Source: Isoetes taiwanensis
Taxonomy: Eukaryota; Streptophyta; Lycopodiopsida; Isoetales; Isoetaceae
DNA: 64,000 nt
Assembly (NCBI GenBank): GCA_021234155.1
Contig: JAJEKV010000074.1
Coordinates: 832,154 to 896,153, forward strand
Direction of reading: 5' to 3'
The position numbers were made by a program, and so were the translations under genes. Of the stretch, positions 1 through 12,402 are shown piece after piece (position 1 is the stretch's first letter; each line of letters opens with the position of its first letter). Below the pieces are notes generated by a model. The model did not search any database. It was not told where the DNA came from and saw only the letters and a program-made list of their open reading frames with translations.

Positions 1-787
1 CACTCTTGCATCTATCATAGATTACTTTGTTGGCTGAGATAGCTTGGTGAAGCAACCTCCACATGAATGCTTGCATTTTGGGTTGAGCATAAGATCTCTA
101 GGCACGCCTAGCAATTTTAGTAAAGATTTCCTTGGAAACTTGCCATTTTGAAAGGGTGTTTCTCAGATTTATATGGCGCAATATAATCATATCCTACGGC
201 CACTTTATATTTACCTAAGATTTTAATTTGCCAGCTCGGGGTCCTAGATTTTCGACATTCATTAACCCCTATAACCACTCTCATAATAGCTCTGTAATAA
301 GCCTTAGCAGTAATAAGCTTACTGATAAATTGTACATTTGTACATGTCAGTCTTATGATCAGGGGGCACAATTGAGCAGGCTAAACATAAGATGCAATGT
401 CCTTACTGAAGGCATGTTCATCATCACATGTCGCAGTTGGTTTGGTGTAACCAACCCTTATATCGTGCGCAAATATTTGCAAATGCTAGGCAGTTCTCAA
501 GAGTGTGACACTCATCTTCAATAACTTCCAGCTAGTAGCATTGGCACACCCCATTCCTTGCAGAATGGACGCAATCACTCTATGCTTTTTATGGGTAAAT
601 GTATTACAATGTATTGCTGTGGACCTTGGCAATGGTAGGATTAATCTGGTTTTTGTATAATATCTTTACTAACTCCAAGAAACTATTATCCCAAAGCTTA
701 ATTAGGAAATATGTATCCAAATACTGTTTCAAGCGATTGTGATCCTTATTGTTATAACCCTTGTTCTTGCACATTCCATTTCCAGAA
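1..787. other. No recognisable gene; flank of LINE remains
   Basis: I see no supportable gene here. The stretch lies downstream, in minus-strand terms, of the LINE reverse transcriptase fragment that follows and may be its decayed 3' part, but I found no convincing protein match, poly-A tail or target duplication. Confidence 0.4.
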
Positions 788-1830
788 CTAGCTGGCTTGT
801 TTTTCCTTCCAATAGGCTTTCAGGCGTTGTGGATCATGGCCATTGCATAGGCAAGGTTTGGAATAGGTAAATCTTCTGTTCTTACCACTTTTAGACAGTT
901 TCTTATGTGATGTCCTAGAGCAGCCCTTTGAAGAGGTGGGAACCTGGTCTCTTGCAGAAGAATTTGATTGGAACTGTGGACTTGACTCCAAGTACTCGAG
1001 TCAAAAAGGCTTTTTGTACCCATTCCGAGTCCTCCCAAGTGGCAAATGATATCACTGGTCTTCATACTCCCACTCCATATAGAAGCACAGGCTCTACCAC
1101 CACCCTAAACAAGTGCCCTGATGTGATTAGTTGTAAAGCTCTGCTTTGTGACAATTGTTCTGCACTATATAGAAAGCCTTCCAGTCTGTTGTCATTCGTT
1201 GCCTAATACGAGTATCCCAATAGGTGGTAGTATTCAACTCCACTCCCAGGTATTTGTATCTTTGCATTTCCGCATCTTTGCCTTGGTAAATGAAGCAAGG
1301 CTGCCTCTATTGCCTCGAAGATGATATGAGGAGCACCTTGGTTTTGGCCAAATTGACATGCATTCCAGTGGTCTGGCAGAAAGTACTCGCTCTATTCAAA
1401 TGTTGTTGCGTACTCGCTGAGGTGTTAGTCAAGAGATCCACATCACCGGCATCTATTAGCCATTGAGCAAGCCTGTCACTCCCCACCTCCAGGTTGTATA
1501 AGCTAATCCTCAGCTAATCAGTGTATAACATAGAGAGCGGGCACCCTTGGCAGACTCCAATACTAGGGTTGGCCTGCGGGTGGCATTCAAGCTGAGCATG
1601 TCTAATAGAGCACGTGTACACATTTTGCAACTTCGAAGTACTCACAATCGCATTAATCACCCTACAACTTCTCCCTAGGAAGCAAGTCAAAAGCTTTGGC
1701 AAAGTCCAAAAAGCAGCAAATGAAAATCTCATCGTTGTTTCTGACGTCCTCTATCAAGGCATTCAATGTGAAATATGATCAATGATGGAGTGTTTAGGTC
1801 TAAACTCTGCCTGTTCAAATGCATGTACCT
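788..1830 (-). mobile_element. LINE reverse transcriptase fragment, degenerate
   Basis: Reading leftward on the minus strand, broken frames give successive pieces of a non-LTR reverse transcriptase. Around 1,730-1,680 there is a FAKAFDLLPR-like motif (seen as FxxFWTLPKLLTCF with a frame slip). Around 1,570-1,530 is IGVCQGCPLS, the conserved GVxQGCPLS block. This is followed by a decayed palm region, then VNLAKTKVLL near 1,350 and YKYLGVELN near 1,240, typical of LINE ORF2. Frames change several times and there are stops, so this is a fossil. The endonuclease domain is not seen. The family is the same broad type as the GC-rich LINE at 53-55 kb. This copy is AT-rich, which suggests an older, more decayed insertion. 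Confidence 0.72.
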
Positions 1831-2272
1831 TTGTTTCCTCTGCCCACATCAATTGATGCTCACAGATACTAGACATCAATTGAGCTGCCTACGATTGACT
1901 TAGAGTAAGAAAATCAAATATAACCTCTAAAGAGGAAGAGATTCTTTGCCAACTTGACCAAACAATCCATATGAAAGCTAAATTGAATGCTAGAATATCC
2001 CAAGTACTTGGATAGATTGCAACAACATCTACTGAAACTAGAATCAAGTAGGCTTGACATGCTCTTAAACGAATTTGTGAATCAAAATATTGACTTGCAA
2101 AATAAATTGTGAATTAGAATATTGGTCCGCAAATTGTATACATGTTTGAGCAAAATGTTAGATGCAAAATAGTGACATCGACAAATGAGCTGCCACGATA
2201 AAATAAGCAATTTGAGATGTCTCAAATCCACTTTCAAACTGCTTTTTATTGGTCCATAGATACAATCAAAGA

Positions 2273-2697
2273 CTACTTTTCTTGGAGACTACTTTTCTTG
2301 GAGAGCAAGAAGGATATAAGCTTTAAATTTTCTTCATAAGATACTGACCAGTTGTGCCCTCTCTCACATTTATCACAAAAACATGGAAGTCCAGTCCAAC
2401 TACTAACAGGTAAGATATTCTTTTGACCAGAAAAAATCAATATATGGAATGGAGGTAGGGATAGGCTTAGTAAGGTCAATTTGGACAAAAGTTTGAGGTG
2501 TTCTGGAAGGGACATATCCGGCAGCAATATTGAATAGATAGGACTACAATTTTGAAGAGAAGCAACACAATATCGACCCATGTTTGGACACGAATTTGAG
2601 GGATCCATTTAATAAAGAAAAGTTGGAAGCATTCGAAAGTTAGCATTCCCGATTTTAGAAGGTAATCAGCAGGTCTTTTGGAACTATATTCAACCAT
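2273..2697 (-). pseudogene. LINE ORF1-like fragment (DUF4283 / zinc-knuckle type)
   Basis: The minus strand codes, across two or three frames, for a stretch with the character of plant DUF4283 proteins, usually the first ORF of plant L1-like LINEs. Visible pieces are a KWIPQIRVQTWVDIVL segment near 2,610-2,560, then FVQIDLTKPIPTSIPYID near 2,490-2,430, and a C-x2-C-x4-H zinc-knuckle beginning (CDKCERxGHN) near 2,370-2,340. At least two frame changes and tandem TAG stops near 2,400 show it is dead. It lies just upstream, on the same strand, of the reverse transcriptase remains at 0.8-1.8 kb, so both may come from one LINE that lost its endonuclease region. The assignment rests on recognised sequence pattern only. 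Confidence 0.5.
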
Positions 2698-2950
2698 AAG
2701 TATGGGATAGCTAAGCCAATAGAGAACGTTGATAACATGCCTTTATTCAGGTTAAGATGAAAAGCCCCAATTTATCTGGCATAAGCCCAATTTTGTTGAC
2801 TTTGACAACGAGCACAGACTCACTCATATTTGTGATTTTTGAAGAAGCAAGAGAAGAATTCAGAAGAATATTTTTGGATTCTTTTTGGAAAGGGCCCATC
2901 AAAGGCTTGGAGTAGGTCAAGACTTCATTAATAGTACCATCTGAGTGCAA

Positions 2951-5900
2951 AGCCGTTCGAAGTCTAGTAATTCCATGAGTCCCCGGTATATTTAGAGGTC
3001 GTCCAAGGTTGTGTGTATCAACTCTCTATCCATACATTTCTGGATCCTTGGAAAGATTATCCCAGAGGAGACATTTGAGGATTTGGGATCCACTTTCTGT
3101 TCTTGACGGAGAAGATTAGAAAAATTACCAAAATGTATGAAATTGGAGTTTTTGGAGGCAATGGAACGTATTGATCAATCAAGGCTATTGATTTTTCTGG
3201 TCAAGAAAAGTCAAACCTTCTTCAATCGAACTGCATGAACAAAACCTTCCAAAGATCATTCCCAATAAATCTTGACTGTAATTTTCTCATATGTCCAATC
3301 ACAATATACGTGGAAGATATCAATAGCAGAAATATTCAAGCAGTCTATGAATTCTTGAAGTCAAGAATCAATAATTTCTACCTCAAATTCTTCAGTGCTT
3401 GGCACAAACGAGTATTCAGGAGCGAATTTGGGAAGAAACTCTTACAATTGAGATTGAACCGCAAATCAGAAAAAGAACCTTGAAGATAATCACAAATCAA
3501 TCTCTGCCCCTGTTTGAGAATTGTGAAAAAATTTGTGTCCATATAATGCTTAGAGAGCCATGAAATCAATTAATGCTGGCCCTGTACAAGGCAAACAAAC
3601 TAGAACAGCAAATTTGGATTAAACACAAAAATTTCACTAATTTTTCCCAAGGATTGAGTTTGAATTGAATAAGACAAACACTATTGTTCTTCTTGTAATT
3701 AGAATCGTCAATTTGAAGAAAAATATGCAGTGCTAAAATAGAAACTAGAAACCCTAATCTAAGCTGGAAATCTCCTGGTTTTGCTCAAAACTCTTGGCCA
3801 GACATCAAAAAATCAAAATACTTGAAAAGGGCTGCGAGAGAGCTTTCCAATAGCTCAAGTTCATTGAAAATGGAGTCTAGAAAAAATAATTATGAACAAA
3901 AATGTAATACGGGGTGGATTTGAAGGTCTAGGAGGGAAATCTGTTGTTTTGCTGTAGAAATCTTATTCAACATATGCAAAACCATGTACGTTAAGAAAGT
4001 TGCCTAAAAGAGCTTTCCGACGTAACACATTTCATCTAAATGTGCATTTTGGATCTCCAGTTATGATTGAAAGGGTGTTATCAACAAGGAGTTTGCATCA
4101 CGAGCACCTTGGAGATGGAGAGCGCCTTAAGGGAGAAGAGGAATTAAGGGCAAAAAAATTGTAGCATATAAAAGATGCAACATATTGAAAGAGAGCAAAG
4201 CAATTGTAGAGAATTTATTATATATATATATAATAATATGAGATTCTAATCGTAAATTATTATTTGTTAAATATTCGAACATGAATAATTGAGTTGAATG
4301 TTTGTACATGAGGCAAATGATTAAACACTATGCATAAAAAAATCTAACACGTCGCTAGTTTCCTTATTAACATTGAGAAGAATGTACATTCAAATGATTG
4401 AGGATGAACACATTGCTTAAAAGTACAATAATGACAAGCAGTTTAACAAATGACATGAAGACAGTAGAGGCATTCTCCTTGCTACATTATGCCTTGCATA
4501 GCTCAAAGTACTTGCCATGTAAAGTACATGCCTTTACAAAGTCACTAGGAGCTTATACATATAAAAATGCAATATTACATAAGTGTTTGCCATGTATGGC
4601 ACATATATTGAAAGTCTATTGGAGCTTATATGTATAATAAGATTCTAGAGGGCATGGTTTCCATGCTAGGAATATCATGTAAAAGAACACAAGTTAGCCT
4701 TCTTCCAACTGGCATAATTGTAGCAAATATGCCTTCTTCAACCTAGCATAATTGCCGCAAATAAACTCCCTGGTTACTTGTATAGCTGGATTGATAAGCT
4801 CAACCTGCTTTTCTGGAGCATGTGAATTGAGTTTTCATCTAATAACATAATGGTATCCACCTCCCTACATGTGTGACGACAATACAATGTACATCCAAAT
4901 AATTATGTGAGAATTATCATAAAAATATTATTATAAAAACAAAGTATCTTCAGACTTTCTAGGCTTCTAGATGTGCAGGCACATGCATTGTGCACATTAA
5001 GATCGAGGTTTACATTATATGGAAGTTAGCATTATTCGTTTGCTTTCATGAAAGGAGTAACAACAATATATGATAGTTTTCCTTCATACAGGCTCAAAAA
5101 TAGAAGATAAGATTATGTGTGAAGAGAGTGACATCCAATTGAGCTTAACTTCTAATTGCTAGCATCACCATTTACCTTGTTGTTTCTATCATAGATAAAT
5201 ACTGACACAATAAGGATAACACGCAAACCTACAACAAAGGGGGTCTGCATGCAGGAAGGAATCTGGAAGTCAATGTATCTTCTGCATCATTAATCTCGAA
5301 ATACAAGTAAGGCTGCATCAAGAATGTGCATGGAGGGAAAAATTGGGAACTACATCATATAGAACATCTAGGATAATCAAGGAGCTATTTATTGTGCGAG
5401 ATATTTCGGACAAGATGTAGAGGCATTCAAACCCCAAGATACTCTGCTATTTGTGCCCAAACCCAAGAATATTCAGCACATTTAGAAAAGAAATAAAAGG
5501 ACATAGCATTCTTTTGTGAATTGAAGAAAAGCAGGAGATTTGAGTACTGTTCAAGCAAGATCAGTAAAACACTATGTAGAAATGGTTGTCTTTTAAGCTT
5601 GGCACTAAGCAACAATGGTTATCTCAAACATATGGCTGAGGTAACCACATCCTGAAGTAGCTTTATGGCCATCCACTTACATACAGAGGTCTTCATTTCT
5701 TTCAAGACCTAACTGGATCATTTAGCTAGGAGCCTTTTTTATGAGAGGTTTCTAGATGTTTACAAAACTGTAGTTCAAGAAACAAGATGTTACTATCTTG
5801 AAGCTTCTGCAACACAAAGAAATCTAACATAGAAAAGCTAATCCCGGCATAGTTTCTTCCAAAATAAAGCAAAAAGAATGCAAAGGAGGAAAAAAGAATG

Positions 5901-8000
5901 CAATGTAGTACCTTTGAAAATGACTCTTCAACCAAAATCGAGAGCAATGGTCTCGTTCTTTTAACAACACATACAAGGAAATACAAGTAGGGAGAGGGCG
6001 ATACGATATTTCCTCTCATATAAAATCGATTGCTAAAAATGAGTGTACTCTAGAAATACTATTAAGTAAACCCACATAAATACAACGCCCATAGGTAAAC
6101 CATATAAAGATAACATATAAAAGTACAAAGGGAATCCTTGGTTATTATGCTAAATATTGGAAAATGGAGAAATAGTTGTAATATAATTCATTAGTTTGTC
6201 ATGTAATTTGCTTTTAGAAACGTGTAATATCTAGAAATCAAAATAGAAAACAATCTTTAAACATAGTCAAAGATCACATAAGGACATCATTATGTCTATT
6301 ATTAGAAAAGACAAAGGAAAGTGCACTTGCGCAAACAAACAAAAAACATTGGCTCCAAAGGTCTATTGTCCAGTACCTAAATAGTCAAATCCAAGGCAAT
6401 CTTATAAAAATACATAAACTGACAATACCTTTTTGTTTAATAGAAACTTAAGTAAAACATTTGCTTCACATATAGAACAATGATGCTTTTGGTAGAAGAA
6501 CGATAAACTTAAGAATGATGTGCCATAAAATTGTAGCATTTTTTTCTTTTCTAATCAAAGGATTCAACAAAGTCAAGGCCATGACTTTACAAGTAAAGAA
6601 TGCCACCTTTATTTGACATTATTGATCACTGATATTTAGGCATCTGTGCATGAGTATTAAGAACTACTTGGTGGCTAATTTTAGAAATACTAGAATTTTA
6701 ACTTATTCCTTTTGATGAACATGCTAAAGATGCCATAGAGGAATAATTAAAAACGATTGAAGAATATAATAGAACGCCCACAAGGAGATATGACAAAAAT
6801 ACAATAATATAAAATTGTCATTCTCATCCTATCTTATCTGGTTGACCTATAAAGTGCCAAGTTCATGCTGTTCCATTATTCGTGTCCGGATAGATGGAAG
6901 CCACCATAAGCACTTGTATCCACAGGCGCGTTTGGACACTTCTTGTCTTCAAGTATGATAAAAAAAGTCAAATTCATTTTCCCAATGTCATGACCCATAT
7001 ATATGTATGATAATGGTTGGCATTAACTTTGCTTCGGGTATCTTGGTTGATGATGCATGGAAAAGACACCATGTGTTCTTGTATTATAGACTTGATTGTA
7101 TCGAAAAGATACAAAACCACACTCTTTCAATATAAGAAAATTTGTCTCTATTCACGCCCATCCTACTTTGGCACGCATGTATTGACATGCGAACACACAC
7201 ACTGCATTGACAGCAAGCACTTCCTTTACAAACCTTGAACCCCATGTGCCCGGGACAAGATAAATTCACTTAAACTATAATGGCGTGCCCCGGTAGCAGC
7301 CGTTCAAAATCTAGGTAGATAAAATGTCCAATGGATGTGATCTATCCTATAGCCTAGAGTATAACTTTGGCTGAGTAAAATAAAGTCAATCCCAAACAAG
7401 TTCATTCAACTTTAGCCACATTACACATTCTTAGTATAAAAGAAAAGATATTTAGTTTACTCGATAAAAATGAAGATGTGTAGTGATTGAATGTTAGGCA
7501 TGTGGTCTAGTCATTATATTATTTTCTAGGACGGTTTAGTCAAAGTACTTACATGAACCAATCCTCAATAGTGGTTGGATCTTGACGAAAAAATGTGTAC
7601 GTTTAGACAACGTGCATTTGCATAGTGTAAAATCCATATGAATGCGTTCTATGTCGGTGCCATTAATTTGAAGTTTGTCGAGTTTAATTCTAGAGTTTGT
7701 TGGACTTTACCCCACGATGGTATGATTAAGTCTCTCGATAGAGGCCAATTTAACTCAGTATCAAGAAGAGTATATAAAGAGCCAACCACACTTCCATCAT
7801 TCTTTAATACACTGAGTGTATGCATGTATGTTCGTATATTCATCATTAATCCATTGTGTTTGAGGAGCTAATATTGTATTTGTTTGGTTATTCTTTGATG
7901 ATCATATTCATAACCATATCCAGACAAAATCCCAAATAAGCAGAAGAGGACCTATCTTTTATTAGCAATATAGTATTCCACCTAGAAGATCTAGTAAGGA
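2951..8000. other. AT-rich intergenic DNA, no gene recognised
   Basis: Open frames here are short, on both strands and without recognisable domains or consistent coding character. A short TA run lies near 4,218-4,233. I saw no LTR ends, transposase motifs or RNA genes. Confidence 0.5.
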
Positions 8001-8243
8001 CTGCTCGTGCACATATATATCGGGGAATACACCATTGCATCACATAGAGTGGGGCCCCACGACCGGCGGCTCTCGGAGTGGCATAATGGTGGACCAGACA
8101 CCATTCCCCTACAAAATAGAAATAGGGGAGCGGTTTTGATTTTCCATAGATTTCGAGCTGTAGATCTCTATAGCTATTTCTGTAGATTTAGAACTGTGTT
8201 TTCCTCGAAGAACTACGAGATCTTGCTTGCATTGCATTTGGTT

Positions 8244-8390
8244 CAATCTGTGTTTGCTCCAACTAGCTTCCTACGCTTGCTCCAATCTGTATTTGATCCA
8301 ATTGGCTTCTTGCATTTGCTCGAATCTGTGTTTGCTTGAATTGGCTTCCTGCATTTGCTCATATCTGTCTTTGCTCAAAAAATTCCTTTG
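8244..8390 (+). repeat. 39-bp minisatellite, about four copies
   Basis: A unit of about 39 bp containing AATCTGTxTTTG...GGCTTCxTGC recurs with starts near 8,244, 8,283, 8,322 and 8,361. Because 39 is a multiple of three, the plus-strand frame through it repeats a 13-residue peptide (QSVF/ESVF...FLxLL). The open frame around it matches nothing I know. Confidence 0.75.
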
Positions 8391-8599
8391 CAAAGGTTAA
8401 CCTGGAGAACCCTAAAAGTAACCTGGGGAATAGGTACTGCAGAATGGTGAAACCCTATTTCCATTCCACAGTGTGGAGGCTGCCACCTGGCGCTATGAAA
8501 AAGCACGACAACCCAAAACTTAATGAAAGGTTGAACCAAGTTATTTCTAGATTAGGATTTACAAAAAAGTATGATCGAAGTATGAAATTTTTTTACTAG

Positions 8600-10261
8600 A
8601 TTAAAGAAGATATTTACATGACTAGCAAAGAAACAACTATCTCCATAGCTACAATTGTATGTTGTAAATGCGTGGAGTAAGAAAAAATCTAAGAGCAGGC
8701 ACATGCTCCCCCGACCTCTAAAAATCCATCCACTTCTTCCCATGCACGTGGCACTATTTTGACAAGTCAATAAATGTGGATAGGGATTGGAGACAGGAAT
8801 ACTACACGGAATGCTCATATATTTTATACCATGCATCTTTCTTAGATCTAAATGAAAAGTGTATGTTATGGCTTGTACATCTTATCTGTATGTTTTGCAA
8901 ACTTTAATGGCATTATTATAAAATTGCAGTGTCCATTCGTGTCGAAGAAAGGACACAAGAAGAGAGGAATATGAAGAATATGAATGGCGTCCATGACAAG
9001 AGACTATGAATTGTTTGTCAGCATCTTGCTAGTTACTATGTCATATAGGGTCCACTAATCAAGGTTCATATCATTAATCATTAAGATGTCCTCGAATCAA
9101 TGTCGTTGCTCTTTCCTTGCCCCACAGCCTAAGGCGTGATTAGCAGGTGCTAAATAAAAATAAAAACCTTAAACGAACTTATTTGTATGACCCAATCTAA
9201 CACGCATAGAAAAGGTGTTGATGGGTACATTGGTTCTAAATGGAGCCCATGTACAATTTGGAAACTTGTATTCCAAGGTTGTAGTTTAGAACGCACAACC
9301 AACTACTTTTAGAAAGCAAATTATGATCTACTACCTAACTACCAACTAGTTGAATTGCTAGAGTAGCATTTCCAAACAATCTTGCCATGAAAAATGTATA
9401 TCACATGTTTGTCAATGGATCAACTATTTAATCCTTTCGTACATCATGTGGCTAGTTGTGGTTTTGTTTATCAAAGGTATTTGGCATAACACGTTAGTTT
9501 TGTATTATTTCCAGGCAAAAACACAAAGGAAATTTGTCGACTTAATGGCTATAACATGTTAGTTTTTGCTCTTATAATATTGATATTGATAATTTAATGG
9601 CTATAACATGATTCGGCCAAAACAATTGTTGTTATCCAATGCCTCATTACTTATCTATTTGGAATAAAAAATCTTCCATGTGGTTAGTTTTTTTTATGTA
9701 TGAGTATACAGCCAAAGAAAAAAAATTCTGGGCAGTTTGATAACTTAATATACATAACTATGGTGTTCAATCAAACCACATACTCTGTACCAGAGCAAGA
9801 AGCCAGTTGTAACTTGGTGAAGTTGAAGTTCACATTTGTTTTGCATGACTTTGGACTAGTGAGTTGAGGGCCTCAAATAAAGCCTAAATAAAGGTCAAAG
9901 AAGTCGGGCGGGGCCGAACCTTCTGTCTCTAACAGTGCACCACCAAAACAGAAAATTGATATCCATAAACGGACTTGCATTGCTATTCATTACAAATTGG
10001 TTTATCCCTGCAGGCAGAGACAACCACTCCCAACAAATTTTGAACAGAAACAATAGAAGTTGAAGAAAAAATCTAACGAACCAATTAATGCCTTTTCAGC
10101 AAACCTTGATTACATTTCCAATCTGCTGCAAATTCTGTTTATTCTGTTCTTCCTTTACTAAAATCAACAATCACCCAATGAACTGATGTGGGTTTTGTAT
10201 ATCACAATCCTGTTGTAGACTTCTTTGTTGAGATGGTGACACCATCTTTTGTGTGATAAGA
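8600..10261. other. AT-rich 3' flank of the GID1-like gene
   Basis: No gene is recognised. In minus-strand terms this is downstream of the GID1-like stop codon and will include its 3' UTR. I could not choose a polyadenylation signal. Confidence 0.5.
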
Positions 10262-11504
10262 TCAGGATGATCCCGCTTTCGGGTTCGGGCCTCTAATGAA
10301 TGCATAAACAGCATTCATATACTTGTAATAGTGTTCAGTGTTAGGGAGAATGAAGAATCCTACTGTGGCTCTTTCAAGCAAAAGAAGCTGCACATCTTTA
10401 CCTGCTTGTTTTAAGCCTTCAGCATAACTAATCTGCCACTCCTTCATAAGGTCAAGCTCTGCAACTACAACAAGGGTCCTTGGCAAATTGACAGAATCAA
10501 GTTTCTGAGATCTGGGGCCAAATATATTACAAGCCGGATGATCGCGGTCTTCGCCGGGAGGAAGAAATGAATGCCAGTAATAATCCCTATCTCTAACAGT
10601 GACAAAATACTGGCCATCAAGTTTGCTTTCTGTGGAAGTTCGCTTCATGCCACCAAACATAGGGATCATTTGGATATGGCCAGAAATTGAAATAGGGCTA
10701 AGATCTTCAGAAACTGCTTTAACACCTACATGATGCACTATGTTGCCACCAGAACTATCTCCCATTAGAAAACATTGAGAAAGGTCTGCATGTTTAGGGA
10801 GCCAACTCTGGCAGTACCTGTGAGGTACTTGACGCTGCAACCATTTGAGGGCACAAAGCTGTCCTCATGCCACAGGATACTTGTACTCAGGAGCTGCTAT
10901 AATTCACAGAAATAATCACTGCCTTGCGGCGCTTTGCAATAGCTCTGCAAACATTATCATACAGGGCGCTGTTGGCTGAAGAACAGAACTGCCTCCGTGG
11001 AAGTAGAATATAATAGGGATTTTTGCAGTCCGTTAGAACTGTAGGAAGATTCGAGCCCATACTCCCGTCATTGCGGTCCATGGTTGCATCCATGGATGCA
11101 ACTCCATTATTTGGCACTTTGTTTTGCCGGAACTTTCCTATCTAAAAACTCTGCTAGATGCCGATTGAACGTTCCATCCGGCCCGGCGGGTTGGTGTATG
11201 CAACCTTTAGGTTTGAAATAAGTACCCAGGTATTCAGTGGCACCACATCCTGCAGACATAGCCATTAAAAAAAGAGGCATGAATCCAGTATTGTATGAAT
11301 CCAGTATTTGCATGAATCCATTACTCTTCCCTGTTGCCAGAATTATTACTGAAACACAAAGGATTGTTTCAAAATTGAACCGCATATGGAAGCCAGAATT
11401 TAGGGCTTATATATGGAAAACAATCCGCCATAGCCAAAATCCCAGAAGATTAATAAAACACTTACTTTGGATTCTCCAGGAAGGGCTTCGGTTTGCGACT
11501 CCAT
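10262..11504 (-). pseudogene. GID1: GID1-like gibberellin receptor gene with multiple frameshifts
   Basis: GID1 is the soluble nuclear gibberellin receptor, a hormone-sensitive-lipase-like protein that binds GA and then DELLA repressors. Exon 1 (11,504-11,466) starts MESQTEALPGESK and ends at a GTAAGT donor. A 216-nt intron ends in CTGCAG, and exon 2 (11,249-10,262) begins DVVPLNTWVLISNLKVAY. This is the known GID1 arrangement: a 13-residue first exon and about 331 residues in exon 2. Further family blocks are PDGTFNRHLAEFLDRKV, FYFHGGS (oxyanion motif), SSANSALYD, MGDSSGGN (Ser), YFVTVRDRDYYW, GEDRDHPACN and LDLMKEWQ (Asp). The catalytic His position is Val (ATVGFF), as in true GID1 receptors and unlike active carboxylesterases. 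Frame changes occur near 11,190, 11,117, 11,035, 10,985, 10,895, 10,868 and 10,855. The last 192 codons are open. It is either a recent pseudogene or a real gene with consensus indels. Confidence 0.92.
11250..11465 (-). other. GID1-like intron 1
   Basis: The 216-nt intron separates the 13-codon first exon from exon 2 in phase 0. The donor reads AAA|GTAAGT and the acceptor TCTGCAG|GAT, both consensus plant splice sites. Intact splice signals next to a frameshifted exon are the reason to doubt a simple pseudogene call. Confidence 0.85.
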
Positions 11505-12330
11505 ATCCCCTGTCAGGGCGGCTCCTTGGAATGTAATGACAGAAGAAAACTCAAGGATTGATCCGCTAATCTTTTTAGATCATCAATATTTGCCATTGGA
11601 ATGTTCCTCGGGCATCATTTTTCATACAAAGAAAGACAGGGGAAGGGCAAAAACCATGAATTAGCTCCAAATCATGCCGGAGTTGGAGAAAGAAGGCGAG
11701 GAAGAGGGATTTGAGAAGAAATAAGCAACTGGGCGGGGAGGAGCTGTCTTTGTAGACTGACGTACTTGGAGATTATCCACAAGGAGAGATTTTACCTTTG
11801 GACAAACTGGTGGATTCTTGCGACTTTGTTATTTTCCAGGAGATCAGGCGCTGGTTCTTATCTGCAAGCAAAGAAAATGAACGCTCCAAAGTGCGGCTTG
11901 AATGGGAGAGGAAGCGACAAATCGAGAGCAAAAAACAAAGAGCAAGTAGGTCCGGTCTCTGCCGTGTCTTTTTTCTGCCTAATAATTTGGGACACCTTTC
12001 CCTGGCCCAAATTCTTGAGCGATTTTTTTTCGATTTGTTTTTTGCAAGGATTAAAATAAAATCCACCCTCCCACTTTTTTGTCACTTCATTCTCTTTGTC
12101 CTCTTATATTTAGTACTTCGAGTACTCTATTAAGTCCTTCCCATGTCTCTACGTATGCTACCTTTGCCACATTTCGTCAACCATACGTAAAGTTGGGGTA
12201 AAAAGAAATTCAGGCCTCGCAGCCAATCACGTTGCGCCATGTGAACAACCTTCTTTTTAACGAATGTTAAGCAAAAATAAGAGCAGCAGCGACGGATCTC
12301 TTCTGCTGTTTTACTCCGGTGCTCGAAGTT
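11505..12330. other. 5' flank of the GID1-like gene
   Basis: This lies upstream of the GID1-like ATG in minus-strand terms, so it should hold the 5' UTR and promoter. I could not assign a TATA box or a specific cis element with confidence. Overlapping open frames on both strands at 11.77-12.13 kb look like chance openings and match nothing. Confidence 0.4.
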
Positions 12331-12339
12331 TTCACCCAG

Positions 12340-12402
12340 CATTCTGTATGTTTCACCCTGCATTCTGCATGTTTCACCCCTGCATTCTGGGTGTTTCACC
12401 TA
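12340..12402 (+). repeat. 21-22-bp tandem repeat, three copies
   Basis: Three adjacent units of the form CATTCTGxxTGTTTCACCCTG start at 12,340, 12,361 and 12,383. A partial unit precedes them. They lie in the upstream flank of the GID1-like gene. Confidence 0.8.

Noticed and set aside
11766-12133. Overlapping open frames on both strands upstream of GID1
   Set aside because: No domain, no consistent start and openness in several frames point to chance.
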